A stretch of 47,313 nt of DNA from Candidatus Eiseniibacteriota bacterium (lineage in GTDB: Bacteria > Eisenbacteria > RBG-16-71-46), in assembly GCA_016215625.1 (NCBI GenBank), contig JACRIW010000012.1, forward strand, positions 1 through 47,313. The letters run 5' to 3'. Made by a program: the position numbers and the translations under genes. Below are positions 16,653 through 25,206 of this stretch, one piece after another. How positions within the stretch are numbered: the first letter of the stretch is position 1; each line of letters starts with the position of its first letter. The notes beneath the pieces are model-generated. The model was not told where the DNA came from, made no database searches, and saw only the letters and a list, made by a program, of their open reading frames with translations.

Positions 16653-17633
16653 TCACCGGAAGAAGTCGAGGCCCGAGAAGCCCATGAACGCGAGCGCGAA
16701 CAGCCCGGCGAGCGCGAACGCGATGGGCAGGCCTTCGAAAGCCTTGGGCACGCGCGCGAGTTCCATCTTCTCGCGGGCGCAGGACATCAGGAACAGCGCG
16801 AGGGCGAATCCGAGTCCCGAGCCGAGCGCGAGCACGAGCGCCTCGAGCATCGAGACCTTGCCCTGCGCGTTCAGCAGCGGCACGGCGAGGATGATGCAGT
16901 TCGTCGTGATGAGCATGAGGTAGACGCCGAAGCTGCGGTGCAGCGCCGGGTGCGTCTTGCGCAGCATCGTGTCGAGGAACTGCACGACCGCCGCCACCGT
17001 CCCGATGAACACGAGCACCTGCAGGAATCCCAGGTGCAGCGGCTGCAGCGCGAACGTGTCCACGGCCCACGAGGTCATCGCGGTGAAGATCATCACCGCC
17101 GTGAACGTCACGCCCATGCCGACCGCGGCGTCGCGTTTCTTGGACACGCCGAAGAAGATGCAGAGCCCGAGGTAACGCGTGAACACGAAGTTGTTGATGA
17201 GCGCCGAGGACAAGAAGAGCGTGACGAGCGTCGCCCACGGCGAGGGCGTCACGTCCCGCGAGATCGGCGGGTCGGCGACCTCGAGCTTGTAGCGCTCGGT
17301 CGGGTGCAGCGCCTGCGTCGCGGTGAGCGTGACCACACGGCCCTCGGCCTTCACGCTCTTGAGTGCCATGGGCGCGTCGGGCGCGGCCGCTTCGGCGAAA
17401 CGGAAGTTCTCCGCGGTCGCCTGCGCCGCGGGGAACTCGCCACGGAAGGTGATGCGCACCTGGTCGGGCGTGTCGATCGCCACGGACTCGATCGTGTTGC
17501 CGCCGTCGGCGGCCTGCACGGCCCCGATTCCGCGCAGCATCGGAGCGCCGAGCAGCAGCGCCGCGACGAGCGCGAGCGGCGCGAGGGCGGAGAACCGCGT
17601 CGTCCGGATCGAAGGCATGCGACGCTCAACCAT
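16653..17633 (-). CDS. rnfA: Rnf complex subunit A with extra N-terminal secreted domain
   Basis: The C-terminal ~190 residues (from about 133) are a normal RnfA with six membrane helices. Both cysteines that hold the intramembrane Fe-S centre are present (FTRYLGLCIFFG and LITTNCIILAV). Ahead of this core is an unusual extension of about 130 residues: a signal-like hydrophobic helix (about 14-40) and a beta-rich domain (about 45-130, IESVAIDTPDQVRITF ... ALHPTERYKLEV). The latter looks like an Ig/SbsA-type fold and would lie outside the membrane. The ATG at 17633 overlaps the end of rnfE and has a GGGAGG ribosome site, which supports translation of the whole fusion as one protein. Typical RnfA is about 190 residues. 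Confidence 0.88.
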   Translation of the reverse strand: MVERRMPSIRTTRFSALAPLALVAALLLGAPMLRGIGAVQAADGGNTIESVAIDTPDQVRITFRGEFPAAQATAENFRFAEAAAPDAPMALKSVKAEGRVVTLTATQALHPTERYKLEVADPPISRDVTPSPWATLVTLFLSSALINNFVFTRYLGLCIFFGVSKKRDAAVGMGVTFTAVMIFTAMTSWAVDTFALQPLHLGFLQVLVFIGTVAAVVQFLDTMLRKTHPALHRSFGVYLMLITTNCIILAVPLLNAQGKVSMLEALVLALGSGLGFALALFLMSCAREKMELARVPKAFEGLPIAFALAGLFALAFMGFSGLDFFR

Positions 17634-18276
17634 GGTGGCCTCCCGCCGCGGGCTTCGCGGTGCCGCCCGTCAGCTTGCGTTCGAGCGCGTTGAAGAACGC
17701 CATGAGGAGCGCGATCGAGAAGAAGCCGCCCGCGGGGAGCGCGAAGAAGAGCAGCGGCTTGGTCTTGAAGAGCACGATGCCGAAGAACGAGCCCGCGCCG
17801 AGCACCTCGCGCAGCGCGCCGATGACCATGAGCGCGATCATGAAGCCGAGCCCCATGCCGACCGCGTCCCAGAACGAGGGCACGAGCGGCTGGCGCGAAG
17901 CGAAGACCTCGAGGCGCGAGATGATGATCGCGAACGCGACGATGAGCTTGATGTAGAGCCCGACCTGCGCGTACAGGGCGGGCACGAAGGCCGCCAGCGC
18001 CATGTCGATCGCGCTCACCCACACGGCGATGATGATCGTGTAGACCGGAATGCGCACGCGCGGGTGGATGACGCCGCGCGCGATCGCGACGGTCAGGCTC
18101 GAGAGCACCTGCACCGCGAGCACGGCGACGCCGAGGATGAAGCCGTTCGCCACGGTCGTCGTGACCGCGACGGCGGGGCAGAGGCTGAGCGCCAGGCGGA
18201 ACACGGGGTTCTCGCTGACGATGCCGTTGAAGAGCAGTTGCAGGGCGCCCGGCGGGCGCTCGGTGGTCTCGCTCAT
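17626..18276 (-). CDS. rnfE: Rnf complex subunit E
   Basis: Membrane subunit of 216 residues with six helices; the family motif NPVFRLALSLCPAVAVTT near residue 22 carries the first conserved cysteine. The second conserved cysteine, normally in IVTNCIV ahead of GRAEAFA, is replaced: the segment reads LIVAFAIIISRLEVFA, and no other cysteine occurs in the protein. RnfA and RnfE together usually provide four Cys for the membrane-embedded 2Fe-2S centre, so only three would be available here. Otherwise length, topology and neighbours are normal. The last codons overlap the start of rnfA; the start (ATG 18276) overlaps the end of rnfG. Confidence 0.9.
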   Translation of the reverse strand: MSETTERPPGALQLLFNGIVSENPVFRLALSLCPAVAVTTTVANGFILGVAVLAVQVLSSLTVAIARGVIHPRVRIPVYTIIIAVWVSAIDMALAAFVPALYAQVGLYIKLIVAFAIIISRLEVFASRQPLVPSFWDAVGMGLGFMIALMVIGALREVLGAGSFFGIVLFKTKPLLFFALPAGGFFSIALLMAFFNALERKLTGGTAKPAAGGHHG

Positions 18277-19154
18277 CGCGAAGCTCCTTCGCCTTCGAGC
18301 CGGGGCGCGAGCAGCGCCCAGCGGCGGCGGAAGTGATCCACGGTGCCCTTGACGCCGCGCGTCAGCGCGCGGCTCGAGATCGTGGCGCCGGTGACGGCGT
18401 AGATGGGCTTCGTGCGTTCTCGCTCGAGGAGCGAACGCCAGTCGGCGGGCGCCTCACCGCCCGTGGAGGAGGCGTACGCCGCGAGCGCGGCGTGCCAGTC
18501 CTCGGGCATCGGATCGCGCGTCACGCCCAGCGCCGCGATCTCGTCGGGCGTTCGGCCGGTGAACTGCGCACGGAAGACCGGCGTGGCGATCTCGGCGCCG
18601 AGACCGGGATCCTCCTCGTGCTCGAGCACGCGCACGCCGAGCACCGCGAGCGACGAGTCGAGCGCCACGAAGAAGCGGATGCGGTTCTTGTATCCGCGCG
18701 ACTCGCCCTCGAGCACGAAGCCCGCGAGCGCGCCGCCCTGCTTCGCGACGAACAGCCGTCCGAGTTCCTCGAGCCCCGTGGGTTCCGCGGCGCCGGCCGG
18801 GGCCGCTTCCGCCTCGCGGAGGCTGCCGTCGAGACCGAACACCAGCGTGCGCGTGGGCGCCGATTCGTCGCCGTACTGCTTCGCGAGGTAGCGCACCTCG
18901 CGCTTCGCGGGATCGAGGTACTGGCGCACTTCGGTCACCTGGGCGTCCGCGCCGAGCGCGAGCATGCCGCTCACGGCGGCGCGTTCGCCGGCCAGGCGGG
19001 CTTCGCGCTGGTAGCGCTCCGTCCCGACGTACACGCCGCCGAGCACGATCGCGCTCACGGCGCAGACGAGCACGAGATTCATGGCGATGCCCGCGACCAC
19101 CTTCGGGTCGGCCTTCGGACGCGGGGCGCCGTCGATCTGGACGAGTTCGCTCAT
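18273..19154 (-). CDS. rnfG: Rnf complex subunit G, covalent FMN protein
   Basis: Protein of 293 residues with one N-terminal membrane helix (about 20-43) and a large extracytoplasmic FMN-binding domain. The flavinylation motif is AVTGATISSRALTRGVK, in which the second Thr (TGAT) should receive FMN by a phosphoester bond made by ApbE. LGAEIATPVFRAQFTGR is the conserved segment that precedes it in RnfG/NqrC proteins. The protein is about 80 residues longer than E. coli RsxG, the extra length lying between residues 60 and 130. It overlaps rnfD and rnfE by four bases on either side. Confidence 0.92.
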   Translation of the reverse strand: MSELVQIDGAPRPKADPKVVAGIAMNLVLVCAVSAIVLGGVYVGTERYQREARLAGERAAVSGMLALGADAQVTEVRQYLDPAKREVRYLAKQYGDESAPTRTLVFGLDGSLREAEAAPAGAAEPTGLEELGRLFVAKQGGALAGFVLEGESRGYKNRIRFFVALDSSLAVLGVRVLEHEEDPGLGAEIATPVFRAQFTGRTPDEIAALGVTRDPMPEDWHAALAAYASSTGGEAPADWRSLLERERTKPIYAVTGATISSRALTRGVKGTVDHFRRRWALLAPRLEGEGASR

Positions 19155-20134
19155 GACGGGCTCCCCGCGATGGCGGCGCGTCTGGGCCGGAACCACAGGT
19201 CGAGCGCGGGGGCCATGGCGTTGGCGATCAGGATGGCGTAGCAGATGCCCTCGGGATAGCCGCCGTACACGCGGATGATGCCCGTGAGCAGGCCGATCAG
19301 CAGGCCGAAGGCGATCTGAGCGCGCGTCGTGCTCGGCGAGGTCACGTAGTCGGTCGCCATGTAGAAGGCGCCGATCCACAGTCCGCCGCTCATGAGGTGC
19401 AGGAGCGGCACGCCGGTGTGCAGCGTGGACAGCGCCACGCCGGCGAGCACGCTGAGCGGAATCGCCAGCGTGATGATGCGGCGGGCGAGCAGGATGCCGC
19501 CGCCGAGCGCGACGAGCACGAGCGACACTTCGCCGATCGAGCCGGGCCGGAAGCCGAGCGCGAGCGCGTTCCAGAGTCCGGCGGGACTCGTGACGAGCTG
19601 GACCGCCGCCTCGATGCCCTGCTCCTTGAGCACGGCGAGCGGCGTGGCGGTGGTGACCGCGTCGAGCGGCGCGCCGAACCACGGCCGCGGCATCGCCCAG
19701 CCCGAGGTCATGTTCAGCGGGAACGTCGCCATGAGGAACGCGCGGCCGAGCAGCGCCGGGTTGAAGAGATTGAAGCCGAGCCCGCCGAAGATCATCTTGC
19801 CCAGCCCGATCGCGAACATGGCGCCCAGGAAGGCCTGCCACGCCGGAAGGTTGGGATTGACGGTGAGCGCGAGCAGCAGGCCCGTGCACACCGCGCTGCC
19901 GTCCGTCAGCGTCGGACGGCGGCCGAGCGCCTTCTGCGAGGCGAACTCGGTGAGCACCGCGCCGGCGATCGAGGCGAGCACCACGAGCGCGGCGTTGAAG
20001 CCGAACACGAACACGCCCCACAGCACGGCCGGTGCGAGCGAGCCGTTGACCCACCACATGATCTTCGAGGTGGATTCCTCGGTGTGCAGGTGCGGCCCGG
20101 GCGAGAGGACGAACGTCGGGTTGTTCTCGCTCAT
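19151..20134 (-). CDS. rnfD: Rnf complex subunit D
   Basis: Integral membrane subunit of 327 residues with about nine helices, homologous to NqrB. The likely covalent FMN site is DAVTTATPLAVLK, equivalent to the SGAT(P) flavinylation site of other RnfD proteins but with Thr-Thr in place of Ser-Gly. Conserved RnfD segments include GFNLFNPALLGRAFL and GGYPEGICYAILIANAMAP. The N-terminal SPGPHLHTEESTSKIMW is typical of the family. The ATG at 20134 overlaps the rnfC stop. It forms the ion-translocating membrane core with RnfA and RnfE. Confidence 0.93.
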   Translation of the reverse strand: MSENNPTFVLSPGPHLHTEESTSKIMWWVNGSLAPAVLWGVFVFGFNAALVVLASIAGAVLTEFASQKALGRRPTLTDGSAVCTGLLLALTVNPNLPAWQAFLGAMFAIGLGKMIFGGLGFNLFNPALLGRAFLMATFPLNMTSGWAMPRPWFGAPLDAVTTATPLAVLKEQGIEAAVQLVTSPAGLWNALALGFRPGSIGEVSLVLVALGGGILLARRIITLAIPLSVLAGVALSTLHTGVPLLHLMSGGLWIGAFYMATDYVTSPSTTRAQIAFGLLIGLLTGIIRVYGGYPEGICYAILIANAMAPALDLWFRPRRAAIAGSPS

Positions 20135-21489
20135 GACGCGCTCCTCGTGGCGGCGGCGCGCCGCAGCGCCGACTTCGCGACCTGCATGAACTGCACGAGC
20201 GGGCGCGAGGACGGGCAGACGTAGCTGCAGCAGCCGCACTCGTAGCAATCGAGTGCGCCGTGCGGCTCGCAGTCGAGCGTGCGCCCGACTTCGACGCGCA
20301 CGGAGACCTGGTCGGGCTCGAGGCCGAGCGGGCAGGCGTCGAGGCAGCGGCCGCAGCGGATGCACGGGCCGAAACCGTCCTCGAGCGGGCCACGTCCGGT
20401 GAGCATCACGAGACCGTTCATGCCCTTGATGAGCGGCACGTCCAGGCGCGGCAGCGCGCGCCCCATCATCGGGCCGCCCGCGACCATGCGGTTGGTCTCG
20501 GGCTTGATGCCGCCGCAGAACTCCACGATGTCGGCGAGCGAGGCGCCGAGCGGCGCGCGCACGTTGCGCGGCTGCACGATGCCCGGACCCGTGACCGTGA
20601 GGATGCGGTCGAGCAGCGGCTTGCGGAAGCGCAGCGCCTCGTACACCGCATGTGCCGTCGCGACGTTCTGCACGAGCACGCCGACCGCGGACGGCAGCTG
20701 CCGCGCGGGCACGGTGCGCCCGGAGACCGCGAACACGAGCTGTTTTTCCGCGCCCTGCGGGTAACGCGCCTCGCACGGCACGACTTCGACCGGGATCTCG
20801 CGCTGCGTGAGCGCGGCCGCGGCCTTCGTGGTCGCCTCGATCGCGTCGGGCTTGTCGGACTCGACGCCGATCTGGACCTTCTTCGCCCCGGCGATCTTCG
20901 CGATGAGCACGGATCCTTCGACGATCTCGGTGGGCCAGGCGAGCATGACGCGGTAGTCCGACGTGAGGTAGGGCTCGCATTCGGCGCCGTTCATGACGAG
21001 CAGGTCCACCTTCGCGGCGCGTGCGAACTCGAGCTTGCGCCAGGTGGGGAAGGCCGCGCCGCCGAGGCCGACGATGCCGGCCTCACGCACGCGCGAGAGC
21101 GCTTCCTCGAGCGGAAGGTTCCGCCACTCCGGATCCTCGGGGAACTCCAGTTCGGGGCCGGCCTCGGCGTTCGCGCCGATCGCCATCGACGGCGCGATCG
21201 CCATGGTCGGGTGCGGACGCTTGTCCACCGGCTTGACCTTGCCGCTGATGGGCGCGTGCAGCGGGACGCCGGTCTTGCCGCCCTCGGCGATCTTCTGGCC
21301 GCGGCGGACCATCTCGCCCTTCTTCACGCACGGCTCGGCGGGTTCGCCGAGGTGCTGCAGCAGCGGGAGCACGACCTCCGACGGCGCCGGCAGGTCTTCG
21401 ATCTCGCGCGAGGCGGTGGCTTCCTTGTGCGGGCCGGGGTGGATCCCCCCGCGCCCGAAGGTGTGCAGGGAACTCGACGAATGGGTCAT
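20131..21489 (-). CDS. rnfC: Rnf complex subunit C, NADH/FMN and Fe-S subunit
   Basis: Cytoplasmic peripheral subunit of 452 residues, related to the NADH-binding subunit of complex I. The N-terminus has the RnfC barrel-sandwich region (GGIHPGPHKEATA, VPLHAPISGKVKPVD). The Rossmann-like NADH/FMN site is GLGGAAFPTWRKL and MNGAECEPYLTSDYR. Two 4Fe-4S motifs follow (CIRCGRCLDACPLGLEP and CYECGCCSYVCPSSRPL). It reduces NAD+ with electrons from the membrane part, or the reverse. The ATG at 21489 is chosen because the family N-terminus begins just after it. The gene follows apbE with a five-base gap. Confidence 0.94.
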   Translation of the reverse strand: MTHSSSSLHTFGRGGIHPGPHKEATASREIEDLPAPSEVVLPLLQHLGEPAEPCVKKGEMVRRGQKIAEGGKTGVPLHAPISGKVKPVDKRPHPTMAIAPSMAIGANAEAGPELEFPEDPEWRNLPLEEALSRVREAGIVGLGGAAFPTWRKLEFARAAKVDLLVMNGAECEPYLTSDYRVMLAWPTEIVEGSVLIAKIAGAKKVQIGVESDKPDAIEATTKAAAALTQREIPVEVVPCEARYPQGAEKQLVFAVSGRTVPARQLPSAVGVLVQNVATAHAVYEALRFRKPLLDRILTVTGPGIVQPRNVRAPLGASLADIVEFCGGIKPETNRMVAGGPMMGRALPRLDVPLIKGMNGLVMLTGRGPLEDGFGPCIRCGRCLDACPLGLEPDQVSVRVEVGRTLDCEPHGALDCYECGCCSYVCPSSRPLVQFMQVAKSALRRAAATRSAS

Positions 21490-21494
21490 CGCGG

Positions 21495-22520
21495 TCACCC
21501 GATGTAGTGGGTGGCCAGAAGGTTCGTGATCGCCTGTTCGGCCGGCGCACCGGCGAGGAAGGCGAGCGAGGATCCCGCGTCCGAATCCGTTCCCGTGCGC
21601 GCCAGCACGCTCGCGCTCGAGCGCGGGTTGGCCGGGCGTCCGAGCTTCGCGTCGAGGAGGTGCCCCACACGCACCCCGTCGAGCGTCGTCCACTGTTCGT
21701 AGTTGCCGCTCGTCGCCACCGCCGAGTCCCGGAGGTGGAAGACGTGGTCCACCTGGCCCGTCACCGGGTGCAGCACGCCGACCGCCCACCCGTCGGAGTC
21801 GTCCGAGGGACGGCCGATGCCGTACACGTTGCGGCCCACGTCCACGAGACCCGACTCGACGCCCTCGGCGCGCATGGCGGCGACGGCGCGGTCGACCGCC
21901 CAGCCCTTGCCGATCGAGCCGAGGTCGAGCGCGGCGCCGGCCCGCGTGAGCGCCACGGTGCCTGCCGCGCGGTCGATCTGCAGGTGGCGCACACCCGTGA
22001 CGTCGAGCGCGGCGCGGAGCTCACGGTCGGTCGGCAGGTGCGAACGGCCCGAGCGGTAGAAGCCGTACAGGCGCATGAGCGGGAGCACGGTCGGGTCGAG
22101 CACGCCGCCGCACACCGCGGCACGCGCGCGCGAACGCTCGAGCACTTCGATGAGGTCGTCGCTCACTTTCACCGCGCCTTCGCCGGCGGCGGCGTTGACG
22201 CGCGAGAGTTCGCTGTCCGCGCGATGGATGCTCATCTGCGCGTCGACCTGCGCGATCGCGGCCCACGCGCGCGAGATGGCGCGGTCGGCGACGCGCGAGT
22301 CGGGATGCTGCGCGACGATGCGCGCCCAGGTGCCGAGGACGCTGCGCGAGGACTCGATGCGTTCGTTCGCGCGCGTGAAGTGGCGGGAGAGGGAAGGAGC
22401 GGTGAGGCCTGCTCCGGCCAGGAGGCCGAGACTCAGCAGGAAACGCCGACGGCTCAGTGTTCCGGTGGGCGTGTCCTTGGGCAGCAAGATGAGCGCACGA
22501 GCATTCCTCTTCGCATCCAT
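21495..22520 (-). CDS. apbE: FAD:protein FMN transferase (ApbE family)
   Basis: Flavinyltransferase of 341 residues that attaches FMN covalently to Thr residues of RnfG and RnfD. A twin-arginine-type signal (SRRRFLLSLGLLAGAGL, about 22-40) points to export, consistent with an extracytoplasmic site of action. ApbE motifs visible are DAQMSIHRADSELSRVN, DLGSIGKGWAVDRA (FAD-binding Gly/Lys), DVGRNVYGIG and the C-terminal TSGNYEQ and HLLDAKLGRPA. The ATG at 22520 has GGGAGGA about 11 bases upstream. First gene of the rnf operon; its position fits a dedicated role in maturing this Rnf complex. Confidence 0.9.
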   Translation of the reverse strand: MDAKRNARALILLPKDTPTGTLSRRRFLLSLGLLAGAGLTAPSLSRHFTRANERIESSRSVLGTWARIVAQHPDSRVADRAISRAWAAIAQVDAQMSIHRADSELSRVNAAAGEGAVKVSDDLIEVLERSRARAAVCGGVLDPTVLPLMRLYGFYRSGRSHLPTDRELRAALDVTGVRHLQIDRAAGTVALTRAGAALDLGSIGKGWAVDRAVAAMRAEGVESGLVDVGRNVYGIGRPSDDSDGWAVGVLHPVTGQVDHVFHLRDSAVATSGNYEQWTTLDGVRVGHLLDAKLGRPANPRSSASVLARTGTDSDAGSSLAFLAGAPAEQAITNLLATHYIG

Positions 22521-22583
22521 GACGCGAGTCGTCCTCCCAACAGTGAACGAGTTCCGGCTTCCGTGAATTGTCTGTCGAAGCAA

Positions 22584-22610
22584 ATCCCAAGCATAGGTTA
22601 TGCAAGGGAT
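22584..22610. promoter_or_regulatory. Imperfect 27-bp palindrome between divergent ferredoxin operons
   Basis: ATCCC-AA-GCATA-GGT-TATGC-AA-GGGAT: both outer and inner arms pair perfectly and only the AA steps mismatch. It is roughly centred in the 157-bp region between apbE (minus) and the ferredoxin gene (plus). Size and symmetry suit a dimeric regulator controlling both operons. The regulator is unknown; the sequence is not a standard Fnr/Crp or Rex site. Confidence 0.5.
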
Positions 22611-22677
22611 TCGGAACTGCCCGGCGATTCCGCCGGTTGGGAGTGGAAAACGCCGACCCTCAAGAGGAGAGAACGCG

Positions 22678-22887
22678 ATGGGCAAGCTGCCCGAATTCTA
22701 TGTCGATCAAGACCTTTGCACGGAATGCGGCGACTGCATCAAGGCCGTGCCGCAGGCCTTCCGCAAGGTTGAGGATGAAGAAGTCGCCGAGGTTCACACG
22801 TGGGAGCTCGATGACACTTTCATGCCACGAGTTCAGCAAATCATGACAGATTGTCCGGGTCGGGCGATCCTCTGGCGTAAGAAGTAG
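22678..22887 (+). CDS. Small 4Fe-4S ferredoxin
   Basis: Ferredoxin of 69 residues with cluster ligands CTECGDC near residue 15 and a distal CPG near residue 59, i.e. a single 4Fe-4S centre as in monocluster ferredoxins. A very acidic middle (VEDEEVAEVHTWELDD) is typical of this class. The ATG at 22678 is supported by AAGAGGAGAG nine bases upstream. As the first gene of the Por operon, it is the likely electron acceptor or donor for this oxidoreductase, and possibly for RnfB. Confidence 0.88.
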   Translation: MGKLPEFYVDQDLCTECGDCIKAVPQAFRKVEDEEVAEVHTWELDDTFMPRVQQIMTDCPGRAILWRKK

Positions 22888-22894
22888 GCCGGCG

Positions 22895-23878
22895 ATGAGA
22901 ACTCTCGACCCGCGCCAGATCTTCGAGCAGTCCGCGCTCGAAGTTCGTGGGGACGGGAAGGCGGGCGGCGGATTGGTCCTGGCTTTCCAGAGCCTCGCCG
23001 CCCTGTTCTCTTCTCTTCCCAACATGCACGTGCAGGAGTGGCCGTTCTTCAGCTCGGCCCGCCGTGGAGCGAACATCCGCTCCTTCCTGCGCGTGAGCTC
23101 CAAGCCCATCGACGTCGGCTGCGAAGTGACGCGCCCCGTGATCACGCTGCTCATGGACGAGGTGACCGGCAAGACCGTCGATTTCGCCCTGGGTGTGCCG
23201 CACGGCGGCACGTTCGTGCTCAACACGCGCCGCACTCCCGAAGAGTGCGCCAAGCATTTCCACCTGTCCGGCCGCGTGATGACCGTGCCGGGTGACGACA
23301 TCGGTACGCGCTTCCTCAAGCATCCGATCGGCAACGTGTCGGCGTACGTCGCCATGACCGAAGCGATCGGCGGCCTCGAGTTCGAGACTGTGGTCGGGAC
23401 GTTCCTCGGCCAGCTCAAGAAGCGCCGCATTCCCGACGTGCTGCTCGAGCGCAACCGCGAAGCGCTCTACGCCACCAAGGAAGCCATCCAGGTGGGTGAG
23501 TTCGACGAAGCCCGTCCCGGCGATCACGCCACGACGGTCTTCTCGGGCTACGGCGAACTGCCGATCGGCGCGCAGACGCGCCTGCGGCTGTCGCAGACCA
23601 ACCACACCGCCGCGTTCGCGCGCAGCGGCTTCCGCCTGCTGTTCAACGATCCCAATCTCTCGTGCACCGGTTGCTCGCACTGCATCACGAACTGCCCCGA
23701 AGGCATCATCCGCTTCCAGCCCGACGAGGCGCGCGGGGTGCTGGTGACGGGCGCGGACGTGAGCGCGTTCTGCAAGCTGTGTGGCGAGTGCATCGCCGTG
23801 TGCCCCGAGAAGCTCTTCACCGAGGGCAAGTACGAGGAAGTCTGGGAAGACACCGTGACCGAGGAGGCCCGTTCATGA
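22895..23878 (+). CDS. Pyruvate synthase-type oxidoreductase, fused gamma-delta subunit
   Basis: Protein of 327 residues. The N-terminal two thirds correspond to the gamma subunit of 2-oxoacid:ferredoxin oxidoreductases (MHVQEWPFFSSARRGANIRSFLR). The C-terminal part (from about 255) is a delta-type dicluster ferredoxin with CTGCSHCITNCPEGII and CKLCGECIAVCPEKLF. The gene starts seven bases after the ferredoxin stop and overlaps the alpha gene by ATGA. In classical archaeal and bacterial enzymes gamma and delta are separate; here they are one polypeptide. Binds CoA and carries electrons between the TPP site and ferredoxin. Confidence 0.85.
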   Translation: MRTLDPRQIFEQSALEVRGDGKAGGGLVLAFQSLAALFSSLPNMHVQEWPFFSSARRGANIRSFLRVSSKPIDVGCEVTRPVITLLMDEVTGKTVDFALGVPHGGTFVLNTRRTPEECAKHFHLSGRVMTVPGDDIGTRFLKHPIGNVSAYVAMTEAIGGLEFETVVGTFLGQLKKRRIPDVLLERNREALYATKEAIQVGEFDEARPGDHATTVFSGYGELPIGAQTRLRLSQTNHTAAFARSGFRLLFNDPNLSCTGCSHCITNCPEGIIRFQPDEARGVLVTGADVSAFCKLCGECIAVCPEKLFTEGKYEEVWEDTVTEEARS

Positions 23879-25206
23879 GCACGATCGGCATCGAACACGG
23901 GCCGACGACGCACGTCGCGACGCCGGGCGGGGAACGCTACGACATCCTCAAGCTCGAGCGCGTGAAGCAGGCCCACATCCCGTTCTACCCGGAGCAGGAA
24001 GGCGTCACCGCCGACGGCAACACGGCGGCGGCCATCGCCACGCTGCAGATGTGGCGGGCGCTCATCTATCCCGGCTTCCCGATCACGCCCTCGACCAAGT
24101 GGATCGAGACGGTGGCGGCGAAGGTGGGCGCGCAGAAGGGCACGAAGAAGCGCGTGAAGCTGCTCGAAGCCGAACACGCGGTCGCCGACTACATGGTCGG
24201 CGCCGGCGCGGCCTGCCGTGACCTGATCTTCTCGACGGCGACCAGCTCGGTCGGCCTCGACCACATGACCGAGACCACGCGCTCGCTGGGCGCTTCGGGC
24301 CTCGGGAACGTGATGATCATCAACGTGTATCGCGCGACCGCGAACTTCCCCCTGTGCATCGAGGGCGATCCTTCCGACGCGATGGCGCACCGAGACGACG
24401 GCTTCATCCAGATCTGCGCGCGCGGCAAGCAGCAGATCTACGACACCGTGCTGCAGGCGCCCTGCCTCGGCATGCATCCGGAGATCATGACGCCGACGAT
24501 GCCGGGCTACTACGGCATCAAGGACAGCCACCGCAACGCGCGCTTCATCGTCGAAGCCGACACGGCCGTGCACGAGTTCCAGGACCGCTGGCTGCAGCCC
24601 TGCCACCTTCCCGGCACGATCAACGGCGACACGGCGATGGGCAACTGCGTCACGTCGCGGCATTTCCAGGGCTTCAAGATCAACCAGAAGCGCCGCATCG
24701 AACGCGTGCTCGACATCCTTCCGCAGATCGGTGCGGACTTCGAGAAGACGTTCGGCCGTCCGGGGCTCCGCTTCTTCGACGAGACCGCCTGGCCGGAAGC
24801 CGGCCCGGTGGACATCGCCGTCGTCGGCATGGGGCCGGACTACGGCACGTTCGAATCCGTGCGCGAGGCGTGGGCGAAGAAGAACGACGTGAGCGTCTCG
24901 GGGCTCGCCCTGCGGCTGCTCAATCCGTTCCCGCGCGACGCGTATCGCGAGAAGCTGCAGCGCGCGAAGGTCGTGCTCGTCGTGAACCAGGCGCATCACT
25001 CCGGCCGCGGTCACCTCACGCTCGACGTCGCCGACGCGCTCGCGGGCATCGAGCCGCAGCCGCGGATCGTCAGCGCGTTCGCCGGCATGGGCGGCGCGGA
25101 CGTCTCCGAAGCCACCTGGGAAGCGATGCTGGACGAGGCGAAGGACGCGCTCACGACGGCGCCGCGCCAGCCCTACATGGTCTTCCACGAAGGAGCGCGG
25201 CTATGA
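23875..25206 (+). CDS. porA: Pyruvate synthase-type oxidoreductase, alpha subunit
   Basis: Alpha subunit of 443 residues. The PP-binding region includes YPGFPITPSTKWIETV, EAEHAVADYMVGAGAACRDLIFSTATSSVGLDHMTE, and a C-terminal transketolase-like domain (VVGMGPDYGTFESVREAWAKK ... AKVVLVVNQAHHSGRGHL). The substrate is probably pyruvate or a related 2-oxoacid. The sequence around GAACRDLIFSTATSSVGLDHM is not the commonest Por type, so this may be a less studied subfamily. Start and stop codons overlap those of its neighbours by four bases, so all subunits are translationally coupled. Confidence 0.82.
   Translation: MSTIGIEHGPTTHVATPGGERYDILKLERVKQAHIPFYPEQEGVTADGNTAAAIATLQMWRALIYPGFPITPSTKWIETVAAKVGAQKGTKKRVKLLEAEHAVADYMVGAGAACRDLIFSTATSSVGLDHMTETTRSLGASGLGNVMIINVYRATANFPLCIEGDPSDAMAHRDDGFIQICARGKQQIYDTVLQAPCLGMHPEIMTPTMPGYYGIKDSHRNARFIVEADTAVHEFQDRWLQPCHLPGTINGDTAMGNCVTSRHFQGFKINQKRRIERVLDILPQIGADFEKTFGRPGLRFFDETAWPEAGPVDIAVVGMGPDYGTFESVREAWAKKNDVSVSGLALRLLNPFPRDAYREKLQRAKVVLVVNQAHHSGRGHLTLDVADALAGIEPQPRIVSAFAGMGGADVSEATWEAMLDEAKDALTTAPRQPYMVFHEGARL

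Noticed and set aside
13424..16687. A plus-strand open frame of 1087 codons opposite korA/korB/rnfB
   Set aside because: Composition is low-complexity Arg/Ala/His with no motifs; it is the antisense shadow of genes with clear catalytic and Fe-S motifs.
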